Source: CAVTBX01 sp963733135
GTDB taxonomy: Bacteria > Actinomycetota > Thermoleophilia > Gaiellales > Gaiellaceae
Length of the DNA stretch: 64,000 nt
NCBI GenBank assembly: GCA_963733135.1
Contig: CAVTBX010000010.1
Span: forward strand, 62,001-126,000
Reading direction: 5' to 3'
Below are positions 39,341 to 49,948 of the stretch, in pieces. A program made the translations under genes and the position numbers. Within the stretch, counting starts at the first letter, position 1. The number at the start of each line of letters is the position of its first letter. The notes beneath the pieces were generated by a model that searched no databases, was not told where the DNA came from, and saw only the letters and a list, made by a program, of their open reading frames with translations.

Positions 39341-40930
39341 CCGCGGCGCTTCGCACCTCGCGCGGGCGCTCGCGACCGCCTCGCAGAGCCGCCTCTGAAC
39401 GTCGAGCTCGGCTTCCACCGGGGCGACGACGAGCTCGTGGCCGACTTCCTCGACCCGGGCTCGAAGCGAGCGGGCGGCCGCGCGGGCCCGCCGTCGCGCA
39501 CCTCACGCCGTTCACGAGGCGCGCGAGGAATGCGAGCGCGATCCCCGCGAGCGCGCCGCCGGCGAGCAGCCAGGTCGGGATCGGGATGCCGTACGCCTCC
39601 GGAAGCGGTACGACCTCGTCCACGCGGAGGTAGCCGAGCACCGCGAGGACGAGCAGCCAGAGGCCGCCTACGAGGACGCGAGCGCGAGCGCTCTTCTGGA
39701 TGAAGGACGCGACGCTCCACCAGCGCGGGCGCGAGACATGGAGATCGGCGCCGGACGACGGCCCGGTCGAGGCGGTCCGCGACCTCTGAGTCGCGTGCGA
39801 TGGCAGCGTCGCGAACGAGCCTGGGCCACGGCTCCGGAAGGCCCTCGGCCGCGCGGTCGGCGAGCCGGCGCGCTGCGGTCGCCATTTGGGCGGTCTGGAC
39901 GTCGGTCGGCGGCGGGAGCGACGTGCGCACCTCCGGACTGAGGCGTTTCGGGAAGGCGCAGGCGCCGTAGACGGGTCGGGGCGCAGGCGGCGCACCCATC
40001 GGACGAACGGCCAGCCGGTCGCGAGAGCGCCGCGGCGCCGATGCGCGGCCTCGACCGCCCGGAGGACGGCTGGGACTCCGGCCGCGTCTTCGAGCGCGGC
40101 GGTGAGGCGGCGACGATCGTCGCGCCGGATCCCGGACGCGCGCTCCCTCGCCGCAGGCGCCCCCGAGCGCCTCCGCGGCGTCGTCCACGTCCGCCGCGAG
40201 CCGCGCGACCGCGGCGTCGCGCGCCCGGACGCGCTCTGCGAGCAGCCGCCGCAGCTCGTCCAGGCCCTCGCCGGTCTCGGCGGAGACGACCAGGAGCGGC
40301 GCGCCGCGGACGCCGTCCTCGTCCAGGAGTCGCCCGACATCGGCGCGCCAGGCGTCCACGTCCCGGGGGGAGAGGAGATCGGCCTGGTTCAGGACGACCG
40401 CCATCGCCTCCCCGTGCGAGGCGAGTGGGCGCAGGTAGCGGTCGTGGAGCGCCGCATCGGCGTACTTCTGCGGCTCGACCACCCAGGCGACGAGGTCAGC
40501 GAGCCCGACGATGCGGTCGACCTCGAGCCGGTGCGCCGCTCTCGACCGAGTCGAAGTCGGGGAGATCGATAAGGACGAGGCCGTCGAGGCCGTCCGCCGC
40601 GAGCCGGTGGCGGCGCGGGATCTCGAGCCAGTCGAGCAGCGGATCGGCGCCGTCCCCCCAGACGGCTGCCTGCCCCGCGGCCGTCGTCGGCCGGCGGCGG
40701 CCGACAGCCGCCAGCGCCTCCCCGGCGAGTGCGTTGAACAGCCGCGACTTCCCGGCACCGGTCGGGCCGGCGAGCGCAACGACGGTGGACTCGAGTCCGA
40801 GCCCCAGCCGTTCTCCGGCCTGCGCGACGACCGCGCGGGCCCGCTCGACGGCGTCGTCGTCGAGCCGTCCCTCCGCGAGGCCGGCAGCCTCGCCCAGGGC
40901 GGCGAGACGCTGGTCGAGATTGCCCTTCAT
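39337..40930 (-). CDS. Dynamin-like / YfjP-type membrane GTPase 2, heavily frame-interrupted
   Basis: About 529 residues spread over several frames. N-terminal GTPase: VVALAGPTGAGKSRLFNALAG (P-loop), a TTAAGQAAVW switch, LIDLPDFDSVE (G3), VVLNQADLLSPRDVDAW (G4), VVSAETGEGLDEL. A helical stalk follows, then two membrane helices (VLVGGLWLLVLAVLGYL and IPTWLLAGGALAGIALAFLA) and a C-terminal EAELDVQRRLCEAVASARAR. At least five frame changes occur between 40540 and 39350, nearly all as single surplus bases. ATG 40930 overlaps the stop of the first GTPase. It probably remodels or tethers the cytoplasmic membrane with its partner. Confidence 0.75.
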
Positions 40931-42608
40931 GCAGCCCGGCGGATTGCGTCAACCGCCCCGTGGAGCCGGGCAAAGCTCTCCGCCTCGGGCGCGGCCTCAT
41001 CGAGGAGCACATCGAAGCGCGCAGCCTCCTCACGCAGGAGCCGCTCGACCCGCGCGAAGAGGTCCTCGCGGGCCTGCGCGGCGAGCGTGCGCACCGCCTG
41101 ATCCCCGAAGATCGCCTCGAGCACCTTCTGGCTCAACGCCGACGTGCCGCCCGCGACGACGACTTCAGCGCCGGTCAGGCCGCCTGTATGCGCGAAGACG
41201 GCGAGCATGACGGTCAGACCCGCCCCGTTCACGCCAAGCGACGCGAGCCGCGCGGTCGAGCGCTTCGAGGCGCCCTGCTCCCGGACGAGATCGAGGACGA
41301 CGCCCTGCCAGACCCGCACCTCGTCCTCTGTCGCGGCCTCGAGCCTCGTGGATGCGCGGTCGAGACCCGTCGTCCCGTCGAGGAGGGCACGCCCGGCGAC
41401 GCGCTCGCGCCAGGCCCGCGCCGTTCGCTCGGCGGCTCGCTCGGCGGCGGCGCGGACGACCCCCTCGACGCGGTTCTCGACCGCCTCGCGCAGCTCGTCG
41501 TCGGCGGCCGGTTTAGCGCTGACGAGGCTCCTGAGCCGGTCGCGCGCCCAGCCGATCCGCGACTCCAAGGTCCGCATCACGTCTCCGGTGCCGACCACCT
41601 CGTGCCAACGCGCGAGCACCTCCCCGCGCAGGAGCGAGCCGCTCCGCAGCGCCGCCTCGACCTCCCGTCCCGGCCGCGACGTACGCGGCGTCCGCCTCCG
41701 CGCGAAGCTCGGCCGCGGCCGAGAGCTGCTCCACCGCGCGCTGCCTCGACGGCGGCCGCACGAGCGGGGAGGCTCGCAAGCGCACCGCGCAGCGTCCGGC
41801 GCACGAGCGCCGCCCGCGCTTGCGCGTCGGCAGCCAGGTCGTCGAGCCACGCGCGTGCCGGGGCGAGCGCGGGCGCGGGAAGGAGGCCCTCCGCAAGAGG
41901 CGTCTCGGGCACGACGAGCACGTCCGCCTCGGGAAGGCCCTCGTCCTGGAGCATCTGTCGCAAGTGCGCCGGAACCTCCCGGCCGGCGTCCTCCGGCACC
42001 CGGTTGAGAACGAGAGAGAGAGCCGTCCCGCGGTCTCGCGCGGCACGGAGGTATTCCCAGGGCACCGCGTCGGCGTATCGGGTGGCGGTCGTGACGAAGA
42101 GCCATCCGTCGGCCGCGGCGAGGAGCTGGCCTGCAAGCGCGCGGTTCTCGGCGAGGAGAGAGTCGATATCGGGCGAGTCGAGGAGGGCAAGCCCTTGCGG
42201 AAGCGACTCCGTCGGCGCGAGCTGCAGCGTTCCCGGCTGAGCCTCGCCGCCGCTCTGCCGCGGCAGGGCAAGGAGAACCCGCGCGCCTTCGAACCACTCG
42301 AGATCGTCCGGGTGGAAGGCGAGCACCGGCGCGCGTGTCGTCGGGCGCAGGACGCCCGCGGGGCTTACGACCGCCCCGATGAGGCTGTTCAACAGCGTCG
42401 ACTTCCCGGCTCCCGTGGAGCCGCCGACAACGATGAGCGCCGGCGCGTCCATCTGCCGGAGCCGCGGGAGAAGATAGTCGTCCACCTGCGCGACGAGATC
42501 GTCCCTGGTGCGCCGTGCCTCTTCGGCCCCCGGCACCGCGAGCTCGAGACGGACGGCGTCGAGGTCGTCGCGCAGGCGGGCGAGCGCCGCCGGGAGGTCT
42601 GCTTGCAT
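40927..42608 (-). CDS. Dynamin-like GTPase 1, frame-interrupted
   Basis: About 559 residues. GTPase domain: LIVVGGSTGAGKSTLLNSLIG (P-loop), RPTTRAPVLAFHP (switch), LLDSPDIDSLLAENR (G3), ALSLVLNRVPEDAG (G4), VVPETPLAEG. A long helical stalk follows (MRTLESRIGWARDRLRSLVS), with a hydrophobic hairpin LASLGVNGAGLTVMLAVFAH and GGTSALSQKVLEAIFG, resembling Streptomyces DynA/DynB-type tandem dynamins. Frame changes lie near 41710 and 41665. It is the first gene of the three-gene unit and is divergent from leuC. A role in membrane remodelling is inferred from family resemblance. Confidence 0.78.
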
Positions 42609-42701
42609 GTCAGGGAGCTACCCGAGACGGGCCGTTCGTAGCCCTGGAGCCTTTCGGTGGCTGGCGCGCACGAGTGTGATCCGAGCCGTCACACTTCGGG
42701 G

Positions 42702-44104
42702 GTGCCTAAGACGCTGTTCGACCGGATCTGGGAGCGCCACGTCGTCGCGGAGCCGGACGGCGAGCCGGCGCTGCTCTGGATCGACCTCCACCTCGTCCAC
42801 GAGGTGACCTCGCCGCAGGCGTTCGAGGGGCTCCGGCTCGCCGGACGGCGGGTGCGCCGGCCCGATCTCACGCTCGCGACCATGGATCACAACGTGCCGA
42901 CCGGCGCCGGGCCGGCCGACCCGCTCTCGCAGACCCAGCTCGAGGCGCTCGAGCGGAACTGCGCCGAGTTCGGCGTGCCGCTCTACGCCACCGGGAGCGG
43001 GCGCGAGGGGATCGTCCACGTGATCGGGCCGGAGCTCGGGCTCACGCGGCCCGGGCTTGACGATCGTCTGCGGCGACTCCCACACCTCGACGCACGGCGC
43101 GTTCGGCGCGCTCGCCTTCGGAATCGGCACCTCGGAGGTCGAGCACGTGCTCGCCACGCAGACGCTCCCGCAGACGAAGCCGCGCTCGCATGCGCCTCAC
43201 GTTCGTCGGCGAGCTGCCGGCCGGCCTGACCGCAAAGGACATGATCCTCGGCGCGATCGGCAGGACCGGCGTATCGGCAGGCGCGGGTCACGTCGTCGAG
43301 TACGCGGGAGAGGCCGTGCGCGGCCTCTCGATGGAGGGTCGGATGACGATCTGCAACATGTCCATCGAATGGGGCGCGCGTGCCGGAGTGATCGCGCCCG
43401 ACGAGACGACGTTCGCCTGGCTCGAGGGCCGACCGGCCTCGCCTCGCGGAGCGGACTGGGAGCGCGCGCTCGACGATTGGCGCGGCCTCGCGACCGAGGA
43501 GGACGCCATGTTCGACGTCGAGCTCGAGTTCGATCTCTCGGCCCTCGCCCCTCAGGTCACCTGGGGAACGCACCCGGGCATGGTCGTGCCGGTCGACGGC
43601 GAGGTGCCCGACCCGGCCGGCTTCGACGATCCCGCCGAGCGCGAGGCCGCCGAGCGCGCGCTCGCCTACATGGCGCTCGAGCCCGGGACGCCGATCCGCG
43701 AGATCGCGGTCGACCGGGTCTTCATCGGCTCCTGCACCAACGCTCGGATCGAGGATCTGCGGGCCGCGGCGGAGATCGTGGCCGGACGACGGGTGGCCGA
43801 GGGAGTGCGCGCCATGGTCGTACCCGGGTCAGCGACAGTGAAGCGGCAGGCAGAGGACGAGGGACTCGACCGTGTGTTCGAGAAGGCGGGCTTCGAGTGG
43901 CGGCGCGCGGGCTGCTCGATGTGCCTCGGGATGAACCCCGACGTGCTGGCGCCCGGCGAGCGGTGCGCCTCGACGTCCAACCGGAACTTCGAGGGCCGGC
44001 AGGGCCGCGGTGGGCGCACGCACCTCGTGTCGCCGGCGGTGGCCGCAGCGACCGCGATCGAGGGCCGATTCGTGGACGTCCGCGATCTGGCGGCAGTGTC
44101 GTGA
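42702..44104 (+). CDS. leuC: 3-isopropylmalate dehydratase large subunit, two frame interruptions
   Basis: About 466 residues, from GTG 42702. The aconitase-family [4Fe-4S] Cys are all present when frames are joined: TIVCGDSHTSTHGAFG, FIGSCTNARIEDLRAAAEI and AGCSMCLGMNPDVL. MDHNVPTGAGPADPL and SIEWGARAGVIAPDETTF are further landmarks. With LeuD it isomerises 2- to 3-isopropylmalate in leucine synthesis. Surplus bases lie near 43056 (CCCGGGC) and near 43189 (TCGCATG). Its stop overlaps the GTG of leuD by 3-4 bases. Confidence 0.92.
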
Positions 44105-44691
44105 AGGCCTTTCGCCGCGTGACGTCGCGCGCGGCCGTGCTCGATCGCGCAGACGTCGACACGGATCAGATCGTCCCGAAGCAGTTCCTGAAGCGGATCG
44201 AGCGGACGGGCTTCGCCGAGTTCCTGTTCTGGGACTGGCGCAAGGAGCCCGACTTCGAGCTGAACCGGCCGGAGGCCCAGGGTGCGCGGATCCTCCTGAC
44301 CGGGCGGAACTTCGGCTGCGGCTCGTCCCGCGAGCACGCGCCCTGGGGACTCCAGGAGTACGGGTTCGATGTCATCGTCGCGCCGTCGTTCGCGGACATC
44401 TTCGAGTCGAACTGCGTAAAGATCGGGCTCGTGCCCGTGCGGCTTCCGGAGGATGAGGTGCGGGAGTTGATGACTGCTGCCAAGGGAGGCAGGGAGCTCA
44501 CCGTCGACCTGGAAGCCCAGGAGATCACCGACCCGTCCGGCCGGGCGGTGCCATTCGAGTTCGACGCGTTCGCGCGCCACTCGATTCTGAACGGCCTCGA
44601 CGAGATCGGGCGCACGCTGGAGCGCGAGCCCGAGATCGCCGCCTACGAACGGGCGCACCCGTCGGCGTTCGCCACGACGTCGCTGCCGTAG
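44101..44691 (+). CDS. leuD: 3-isopropylmalate dehydratase small subunit
   Basis: 196 residues from GTG 44101, coupled to leuC by a GTGA overlap. Swivelling-domain motifs: VLDRADVDTDQIVPKQFLK, FGCGSSREHAPWGLQEYG, APSFADIFESNCVKIGLVPV. Length is normal. It completes the LeuCD enzyme; the remaining leucine genes are on the opposite strand just downstream (leuB) and at 55.9-57.0 kb (leuA). Confidence 0.95.
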   Translation: MKAFRRVTSRAAVLDRADVDTDQIVPKQFLKRIERTGFAEFLFWDWRKEPDFELNRPEAQGARILLTGRNFGCGSSREHAPWGLQEYGFDVIVAPSFADIFESNCVKIGLVPVRLPEDEVRELMTAAKGGRELTVDLEAQEITDPSGRAVPFEFDAFARHSILNGLDEIGRTLEREPEIAAYERAHPSAFATTSLP

Positions 44692-44707
44692 CCCGAGCCC
44701 GGGGTCG

Positions 44708-44839
44708 TCAGTTCCCGACGCCGAGCGCGGCGAGGACGATCCACGCGACGAGTAGCACGAACGCCAGGACGAAGAGGAGGCCGGTGCGCGGACTCGCCTG
44801 ATTGGCGATCTCCCGCAGCCGATCGCCGAGACCCGGCAC
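44708..44839 (-). CDS. 43-residue single-helix membrane protein after leuB
   Basis: GTG at 44839 shares its G with the leuB TAG stop (TAGTG), so it should be translationally coupled. It reads VPGLGDRLREIANQASPRTG and then one helix LLFVLAFVLLVAWIVLAALG. No family is recognised. The junction and helix support a real gene. Confidence 0.5.
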   Translation of the reverse strand: MPGLGDRLREIANQASPRTGLLFVLAFVLLVAWIVLAALGVGN

Positions 44840-45819
44840 TAGAGAGCCTCCAGAACCGCGTCGCCGAACTCCGAGGTGGTCGCTCTCCCGCCGAGGTCGA
44901 GGGTCGGCCGCTTGCGCAGCGCTTCCTCCACGGCAGACTCGAGCCGAGCCGCCTCGTCCTCGCGGCCCAGTCCGTGACGAAGGAGGAGTGCGACCGTACG
45001 GAGCATCGCGGCCGGATTGGCGACGCCCCGCCCAGCGATGTCCGGCGCCGAGCCGTGCACGGGCTCGAAGAGGCCTGGCCCGCCGTCGCCGAGCGACGCC
45101 GAGGGGGCGAGCCCGAGCCCGCCGGTCACCGCCGCTGCAAGGTCGCTCAGGATGTCCCCGAAGGTGTTCTCCATCACCATGCACGTCGAACTGCTCGGGC
45201 CGCGTCGCAAGCTGCATCGCCGCATTGTCCACGAGCATGTGCTCGCGCTCGACGTCCTCATAGCCTGCGCCGACCTCGTCGACGACCCGCCGCCACATCC
45301 GCGACGTCTCCATGACGTTCGCCTTGTCGACCGAGGTGAGCCGCCCGCGCCGCCCCCGCGCCAGCTCGAACGCGCGTCGCGCGATCCGCTCGACCTGGCT
45401 CGGGTGGTACTCGCACGTGTCGAAGACCGTGCCGTCCTCGCGGACGCCGCGCGCCCCGTAGTAGAGGCCGCCGACGAGCTCGCGGACGATCAGGAGATCG
45501 ACCTCGCCGCTGCCGCGCAGGCCGCAGGTTCGCGTAGACGTCGAGCTCGGCGCGGAGCCGAAGCATCCCCTGCTCTGGACGCACGTCGGCCGCGTCGAAC
45601 TCGGGATCGCCGATCGGCGCCTTCAGCACGGCGTCCGCCGCGCGACAGGCGGCCAGCGTCTCCTTCGGGCAGCGGGTCGCCGGTCGCTCGGATCGCGGCG
45701 CCGCCGAAGAGCCGATCCTCCAGCTCGACATCAGGAGCCAGCGCCGCGAGAGCCCGCTTTGCCTCCGCCATGACCTCGGGCCCGATGCCGTCGCCGGCGA
45801 GGCAGACGACGGTGGTCAT
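44839..45819 (-). CDS. leuB: 3-isopropylmalate dehydrogenase, three frame interruptions
   Basis: About 325 residues. VVCLAGDGIGPEVMAEAKRA at the N-terminus, RPEQGMLRLRAELDVYANLRP (substrate Arg residues), SVDKANVMETSRMWR (catalytic Lys), DNAAMQLATRPEQFDV, VMENTFGDILSDLAAAVTGG (metal Asp) and EPVHGSAPDIAGRGVANP. It oxidatively decarboxylates 3-isopropylmalate. Frame changes lie near 45682, 45521 and 45186; each is one surplus base (for example GTG-C-ATG), and joining them gives a complete active site. It is last in the minus-strand amino acid cluster before a small membrane gene. Contrast with the degenerate paralogue at 54.9-55.9 kb. Confidence 0.9.
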
Positions 45820-45873
45820 CGGCCTCGACCCGGTCGCACGCGGGCGAGTATACGAGCGGGCTCTTGGAAAGTC

Positions 45874-46361
45874 TCAGCCGAGCCTGAAGACGGCGACGTA
45901 CCCGACGGAGCCGCCCGGCGCACCGCGCGCCGAGTACGCGAGTAGCGAGACGACGCCGGCCCGCTCGACCCGCCAGCTCATGGTTCGGTCTGGCTCGAGC
46001 CGGACCCCGTGTCCGGCGGCCAACGCTGAGGACCACGCGCCGCGGCCGAGAAGCCGAGGTGGAAGCGACGACCTCCCCCGTCCGAACGACGATCGTCGGA
46101 AGCCTCCGCGTCGAGCAAGACAGCATGCTTGACGCAACGCGACCCCCAGCAGTAGCCCGCGTAGGCGAGCCAGAACGAGCCGCCGCTCCGTCTCGACCCA
46201 GGCCGGGGAGGCGCGTTCCGGCCGCCGACCAACGGAGGCAGCGCGGCCGGTGCTCGGCTGGGGCGGCGCGGCCACGGACGGCGCTCTCCTCGACCGACGC
46301 GCCGCCGCCCACGGAGACGCCGAGCAGGAGGGCAATCGAGCAGCGTGAGCACGCCGAGCAT
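45874..46361 (-). CDS. Small secreted protein of unknown function, frame-interrupted
   Basis: About 160 residues if frames are joined. ATG 46361 is 12 bases after the inferred ilvD stop. The first part becomes a good signal peptide (LGVLTLLIALLLGVSVGGG) after dropping one base at about 46332; the last part in a third frame, TMSWRVERAGVVSLLAYSAR to VGYVAVFRLG, looks like extracytoplasmic beta strands. The middle cannot be assembled with confidence. No family is recognised. It sits between ilvD and leuB in an otherwise biosynthetic cluster. Confidence 0.35.
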
Positions 46362-46373
46362 GGATCTTGGACC

Positions 46374-48093
46374 TCAGTCGCGGCTCGCGAAGTTCCCGCG
46401 GCCGCGTGACGGCGCCTTCGCTCGCCGAGGACACGAGCGCCGCGTACTTGGCGAAGACGCCGGTCGTGTAGCGCGGCTCGGGCGGCTTCCAGTCGGCGAG
46501 CCTGGCCGCGAGCTCGTCCTCGGAGAGCTCGACGCGAAGCTCGCGCGCCTCGACGTCGACGACGACCGTGTCTCCGTCTCGGAGCGCCGCGAGCGGCCCG
46601 CCGTGGGCTGCCTCCGGCGCCACGTGGCCGACCATGAGCCCGTGCGTCGCGCCCGAGAAGCGCCCGTCGGTGACGAGCGCGACCTCGTCGCCGAGCCCCT
46701 CCCCCACGAGCGCCGCCGTGACGTGGAGCATCTCGCGCATCCCCGGCCCTCCCGCCGGGCCCTCGTAGCGGATCACCACCACGTCTCCGGCCTGGATCGA
46801 CCGCTGCTTGACGGCCGCGAAGCACTCCTCCTCCGAGTCGAAGACGCGCGCCGGCCCGCGGTGGAGCAGCCGCTCGTGCCCCGCGAGCTTCACGACCGAG
46901 CCCTCGGGCGCCAGGTTTCCGCGCAGGATCGCGAGCCCGCCGGTCGGCTTGATCGGCGTCTCGATCGGCACCACGACCTCCTGTCCCGGCGTCTCGGCGA
47001 CCGCGGTCGCGACCTCGCCGAGCGTCCGTCCGTCCACGGTCGGCGCGTCGGCGTGGACGAGGCCCTGCTTCAGGAGCTCGCGCGCCACGAGCGCGACGCC
47101 GCCGGCGGCGTGCATGTCGGTGGCCACGAACCGCCCGCCCGGCTTCAGGCTCGCGACGATCGGCGTGCGCTCCGCGATCCGGTCGAAGTCCTCGAGCTCG
47201 AGCTCGATCCCCAGCTCGTACGCGATCGCGAGCAGGTGGAGGACGCCGTTCGTCGACCCGCCCGTCGCCGCGATCGACGCCGCTGCGTTCTCGAGCGCCT
47301 CGCGCGTGATCAGCTGCGACGGCCGTACGTCGTCCCGGAGAAGCCGCATCGCAAGCCGCCCGGCCTCTTCGGCCGCGGCCGGCTTGGCCGGGTCAAGCGC
47401 CGGGATGCCGTTCGCGCCGGGAGGCGAGATGCCGAGGAACTCAAGCGCCGTCGACATCGTGTTCGCCGTGAACTGGCCTCCGCAGGCGCCCGCGCCCGGG
47501 CATGCGACACCCTCGAGCTCGTGCACGTCCTCGCCGCTCATCCGCCCGACTGCGTGGGCGCCGACCGCCTCGAAGACGTCCTGGATCGTCACGTCCTTGC
47601 CACGGAAGCGGCCGGGCGCGATCGAGCCGTTGTAGAGCACGAGCCCGGGCAGGTCGAGCCGCGCGAGCGCCATCACGGCGGCGGGAATCGTCTTGTCGCA
47701 CCCGACGAGGCAAACAAGTCCGTCGAGAAGGTGCCCACGCGCGACGAGCTCGATCGAGTCCGCGATCACCTCGCGCGAGACCAGCGAGGCGCGCATCCCC
47801 TCCGTGCCCATCGAGACCCCGTCCGAGATGGACACGGTGTTGAACTCGACCGGCGTCCCGCCCGCCTCGCGGATGCCGCGCTTCACGTCTTGCGCGAGCT
47901 CGCGCTGGTTCCAGTTGCACGGCATCGTCTCGATCCACGTCGTAGCGACGCCGACGAGCGGCCGCGCGAGATCGTCGTCCGTGAAACCGATCCCCTTCAG
48001 CATCGCGCGCGCGGGCGCTCGGTCCGGCCCGTCGGTGAGGGCTGCGCTCTTCCGCTTGGCCGGATCGGACGGGCGATCGTAGGGCGAGCTCAT
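46374..48093 (-). CDS. ilvD: Dihydroxy-acid dehydratase
   Basis: About 572 residues from ATG 48093, overlapping the thrB stop (ATGA). Iron-sulfur and active-site motifs: VGCDKTIPAAVMALARLDLP, CPGAGACGGQFTANTMSTAL, SLKPGGRFVATDMHAAGG, VALVTDGRFSGATHGLMVGH, HVAPEAAHGGPLAAL. It dehydrates dihydroxy-isovalerate and -methylvalerate in valine and isoleucine synthesis. The conserved part ends with YTTGVFAKYAALVSSASEGA; the frame then runs on without a stop, while a TGA in the next frame at 46374-46376 gives a normal length, so one surplus base near the 3' end is likely. Confidence 0.93.
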
Positions 48094-48911
48094 AGGCGCC
48101 GCGCTCCCCGCGGCGACACCGAGAGCGGGAGGACGTCGGCGTCCGGGAAGCGCTCTCGGAGCACGGCTGCGACCTCCTCCTCCGAGCCACGCTCGGCCCA
48201 GACGACGACCGCCGGCCCCGCCCCCGAGAGCGTGGCGCCGATCGCGCCCACGGGAAGGTCGTCGCGAAGCTCGCCGAGGAGCGGCGCGTGAATCGTCCGG
48301 TGCTGCTCGTGGAGGCAGTCTCCTTCGAGGGCGGCGGCGAGCAGCTCGGCCGAGCCCCCGGCGAGCGCCGCGCCGAGGAGCGTCGCCGCGCCGACCGACG
48401 CCGTCGCGTCGGCGTGCGAGACGGACTCGGGGAGGCTCGTGCGCGCATCGACCGTGGCGTAGGTCTCCTCGGGCACGACCGCGACGGGCACGGCCGGGAG
48501 GTCGTCGCCGAGCCTGGCGATGCGCTCGCCGAGCGTCAGGCAGACACCGCCTGCGAGCGCCGCCGCAAGGTTGTCGCAGTGGCCTTCGAGCTTCGACCCG
48601 ATCACGAGGAGCTCCTCCGGGTCGGGCTCGCGCCCTTCGGCCAGCGTTGCGGCGACGAGCCCGAGCGCGATCACGGAGGCGCTCGACCCGAGCCCGCGCT
48701 CGCGTGGAATCCGCGTCGTCCAGTCGAACGTCCAGCCGTCGGGGTCCGCGAGCCGCGCGAACGCGCGGACGCCCAGGTGTCCCAGATCCGCAGGCCCGTC
48801 GCCGCCCTCCGTGACCGCGACCTCGTTCCAGAGATCGAGGGCCACGGCGACGCAATCGAACCCCGGCCCGAGGTTCGCGGTCGAGGCCGGGGCGCCGACA
48901 CGGATGCTCAC
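48090..48911 (-). CDS. thrB: Homoserine kinase
   Basis: 273 residues of the GHMP kinase family: APASTANLGPGFDCVAVALD at the N-terminus, IPRERGLGSSASVIALGLVA (ATP loop), LSGAGPAVVVWAE near the C-terminus. It phosphorylates homoserine for threonine synthase. ATGA overlaps at both ends (thrC upstream, ilvD downstream) show tight translational coupling of the threonine genes with an isoleucine/valine gene. Confidence 0.94.
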   Translation of the reverse strand: MSIRVGAPASTANLGPGFDCVAVALDLWNEVAVTEGGDGPADLGHLGVRAFARLADPDGWTFDWTTRIPRERGLGSSASVIALGLVAATLAEGREPDPEELLVIGSKLEGHCDNLAAALAGGVCLTLGERIARLGDDLPAVPVAVVPEETYATVDARTSLPESVSHADATASVGAATLLGAALAGGSAELLAAALEGDCLHEQHRTIHAPLLGELRDDLPVGAIGATLSGAGPAVVVWAERGSEEEVAAVLRERFPDADVLPLSVSPRGARRL

Positions 48912-49891
48912 GCGACCGCCTCGGCGATCGCGTCGGGCTCCGGCTCGACCTCGACCGGCTCGGGAGCCAGCCGCTCGACCGCATCCGGATCCTTGAGCCC
49001 GTGACCGGTGACGATGCAGACCACGGTTCCGCCGGCCTCGACGGCGCCTCGTGCAAGGGCTGCCAGTCCTGCGCCTGAAGCCGGCTCGCAGAAGACACCT
49101 TCGAGCCGCGCGAGGTCGCGCCAGGCCTCTACGACCTCGTCGTCCGTCACGGTGACGATCGCTCCGCCCGAGCCGTCGATCGCGCGCTCGGCGTTCGTGC
49201 GGTGCGCAGGCTCGGCGATCCGGATCGCGCTCGCAAGGGTCAGCCGACGTTCGGCCGCCTGGCCGGCGAGCAGCCGCGGCATCTCATGGCTCAGCTCGGC
49301 GAATCCTTGCGCGTACGCGCAGACGTTGCCGCCGCCGCCATACGGAAGCGCGACGGCGTCCGGCACGCGGCCGAGCTCCTCGGCGATCTCGAACGCGGCA
49401 GTCTTCTGGCCCTCGAGCCGATCGGGGTTCAGCGAGTTGACGAGCACGTGGGTTCCCCGGCCGGCAAGCTCGCGCGCAGCGGCGAGCGCCTCGTCGAAGC
49501 TGCCGCGGACGTCGAGCACGCGCGCGCCGAGAGCCCGCGCCTGCGCCAGCTTCCCGGCCGCGACGGCACCTGCCGGCTGAAGGATGGCGGCGCGAAGCCC
49601 CGCCCGGGCCGCATAGGCCGCGGCCGATGCGGCCGTGTTCCCGGTGGAGGCGCACACGACGGCCTCGGCGCCTTCCTCGAGCGCCTTCGAGACGGCTACG
49701 GTCATGCCTCTGTCCTTGAAGGAGCCGGTCGGGTTGGCGCCCTCGCACTTGAGCCAGAGGTCGAGCCCGAGCCGCTCCGAGAGCCGCTCCGCGCGGACGA
49801 GCGGGGTCGAGCCTTCACCCAGGGAGACGACCGGCGTCGCGTGGGTAACGGGCAGGCGGTCGCGGTAGCGATCGATGAGAGGCTCGGCCAC
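48908..49891 (-). CDS. thrC: Threonine synthase
   Basis: 327 residues of PLP fold type II: VSLGEGSTPLVRAERLSE, CEGANPTGSFKDRGMTVAVS with the PLP Lys, CASTGNTAASAAAYAARAG, PYGGGGNVCAYAQGF (phosphate loop), CEPASGAGLAALARG. It converts O-phosphohomoserine to threonine, feeding isoleucine synthesis as well. Length fits the actinobacterial short class. It overlaps thrB; a 57-base gap to the RidA gene precedes it. Confidence 0.94.
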   Translation of the reverse strand: MAEPLIDRYRDRLPVTHATPVVSLGEGSTPLVRAERLSERLGLDLWLKCEGANPTGSFKDRGMTVAVSKALEEGAEAVVCASTGNTAASAAAYAARAGLRAAILQPAGAVAAGKLAQARALGARVLDVRGSFDEALAAARELAGRGTHVLVNSLNPDRLEGQKTAAFEIAEELGRVPDAVALPYGGGGNVCAYAQGFAELSHEMPRLLAGQAAERRLTLASAIRIAEPAHRTNAERAIDGSGGAIVTVTDDEVVEAWRDLARLEGVFCEPASGAGLAALARGAVEAGGTVVCIVTGHGLKDPDAVERLAPEPVEVEPEPDAIAEAVA

Positions 49892-49948
49892 CGGAGAGAC
49901 CCTAACGAGCGTTCTGGCAGGGAGAGCGCCGCAAGTAACAGACTGTTA

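Noticed and set aside
45874..49098. A 3.2-kb open frame on the minus strand that could be read as one 1074-residue protein
   Set aside because: It is ilvD read in its true frame joined to out-of-frame parts of thrB/thrC upstream and of a small secreted gene downstream; the conserved proteins in thrB and thrC lie in other frames.
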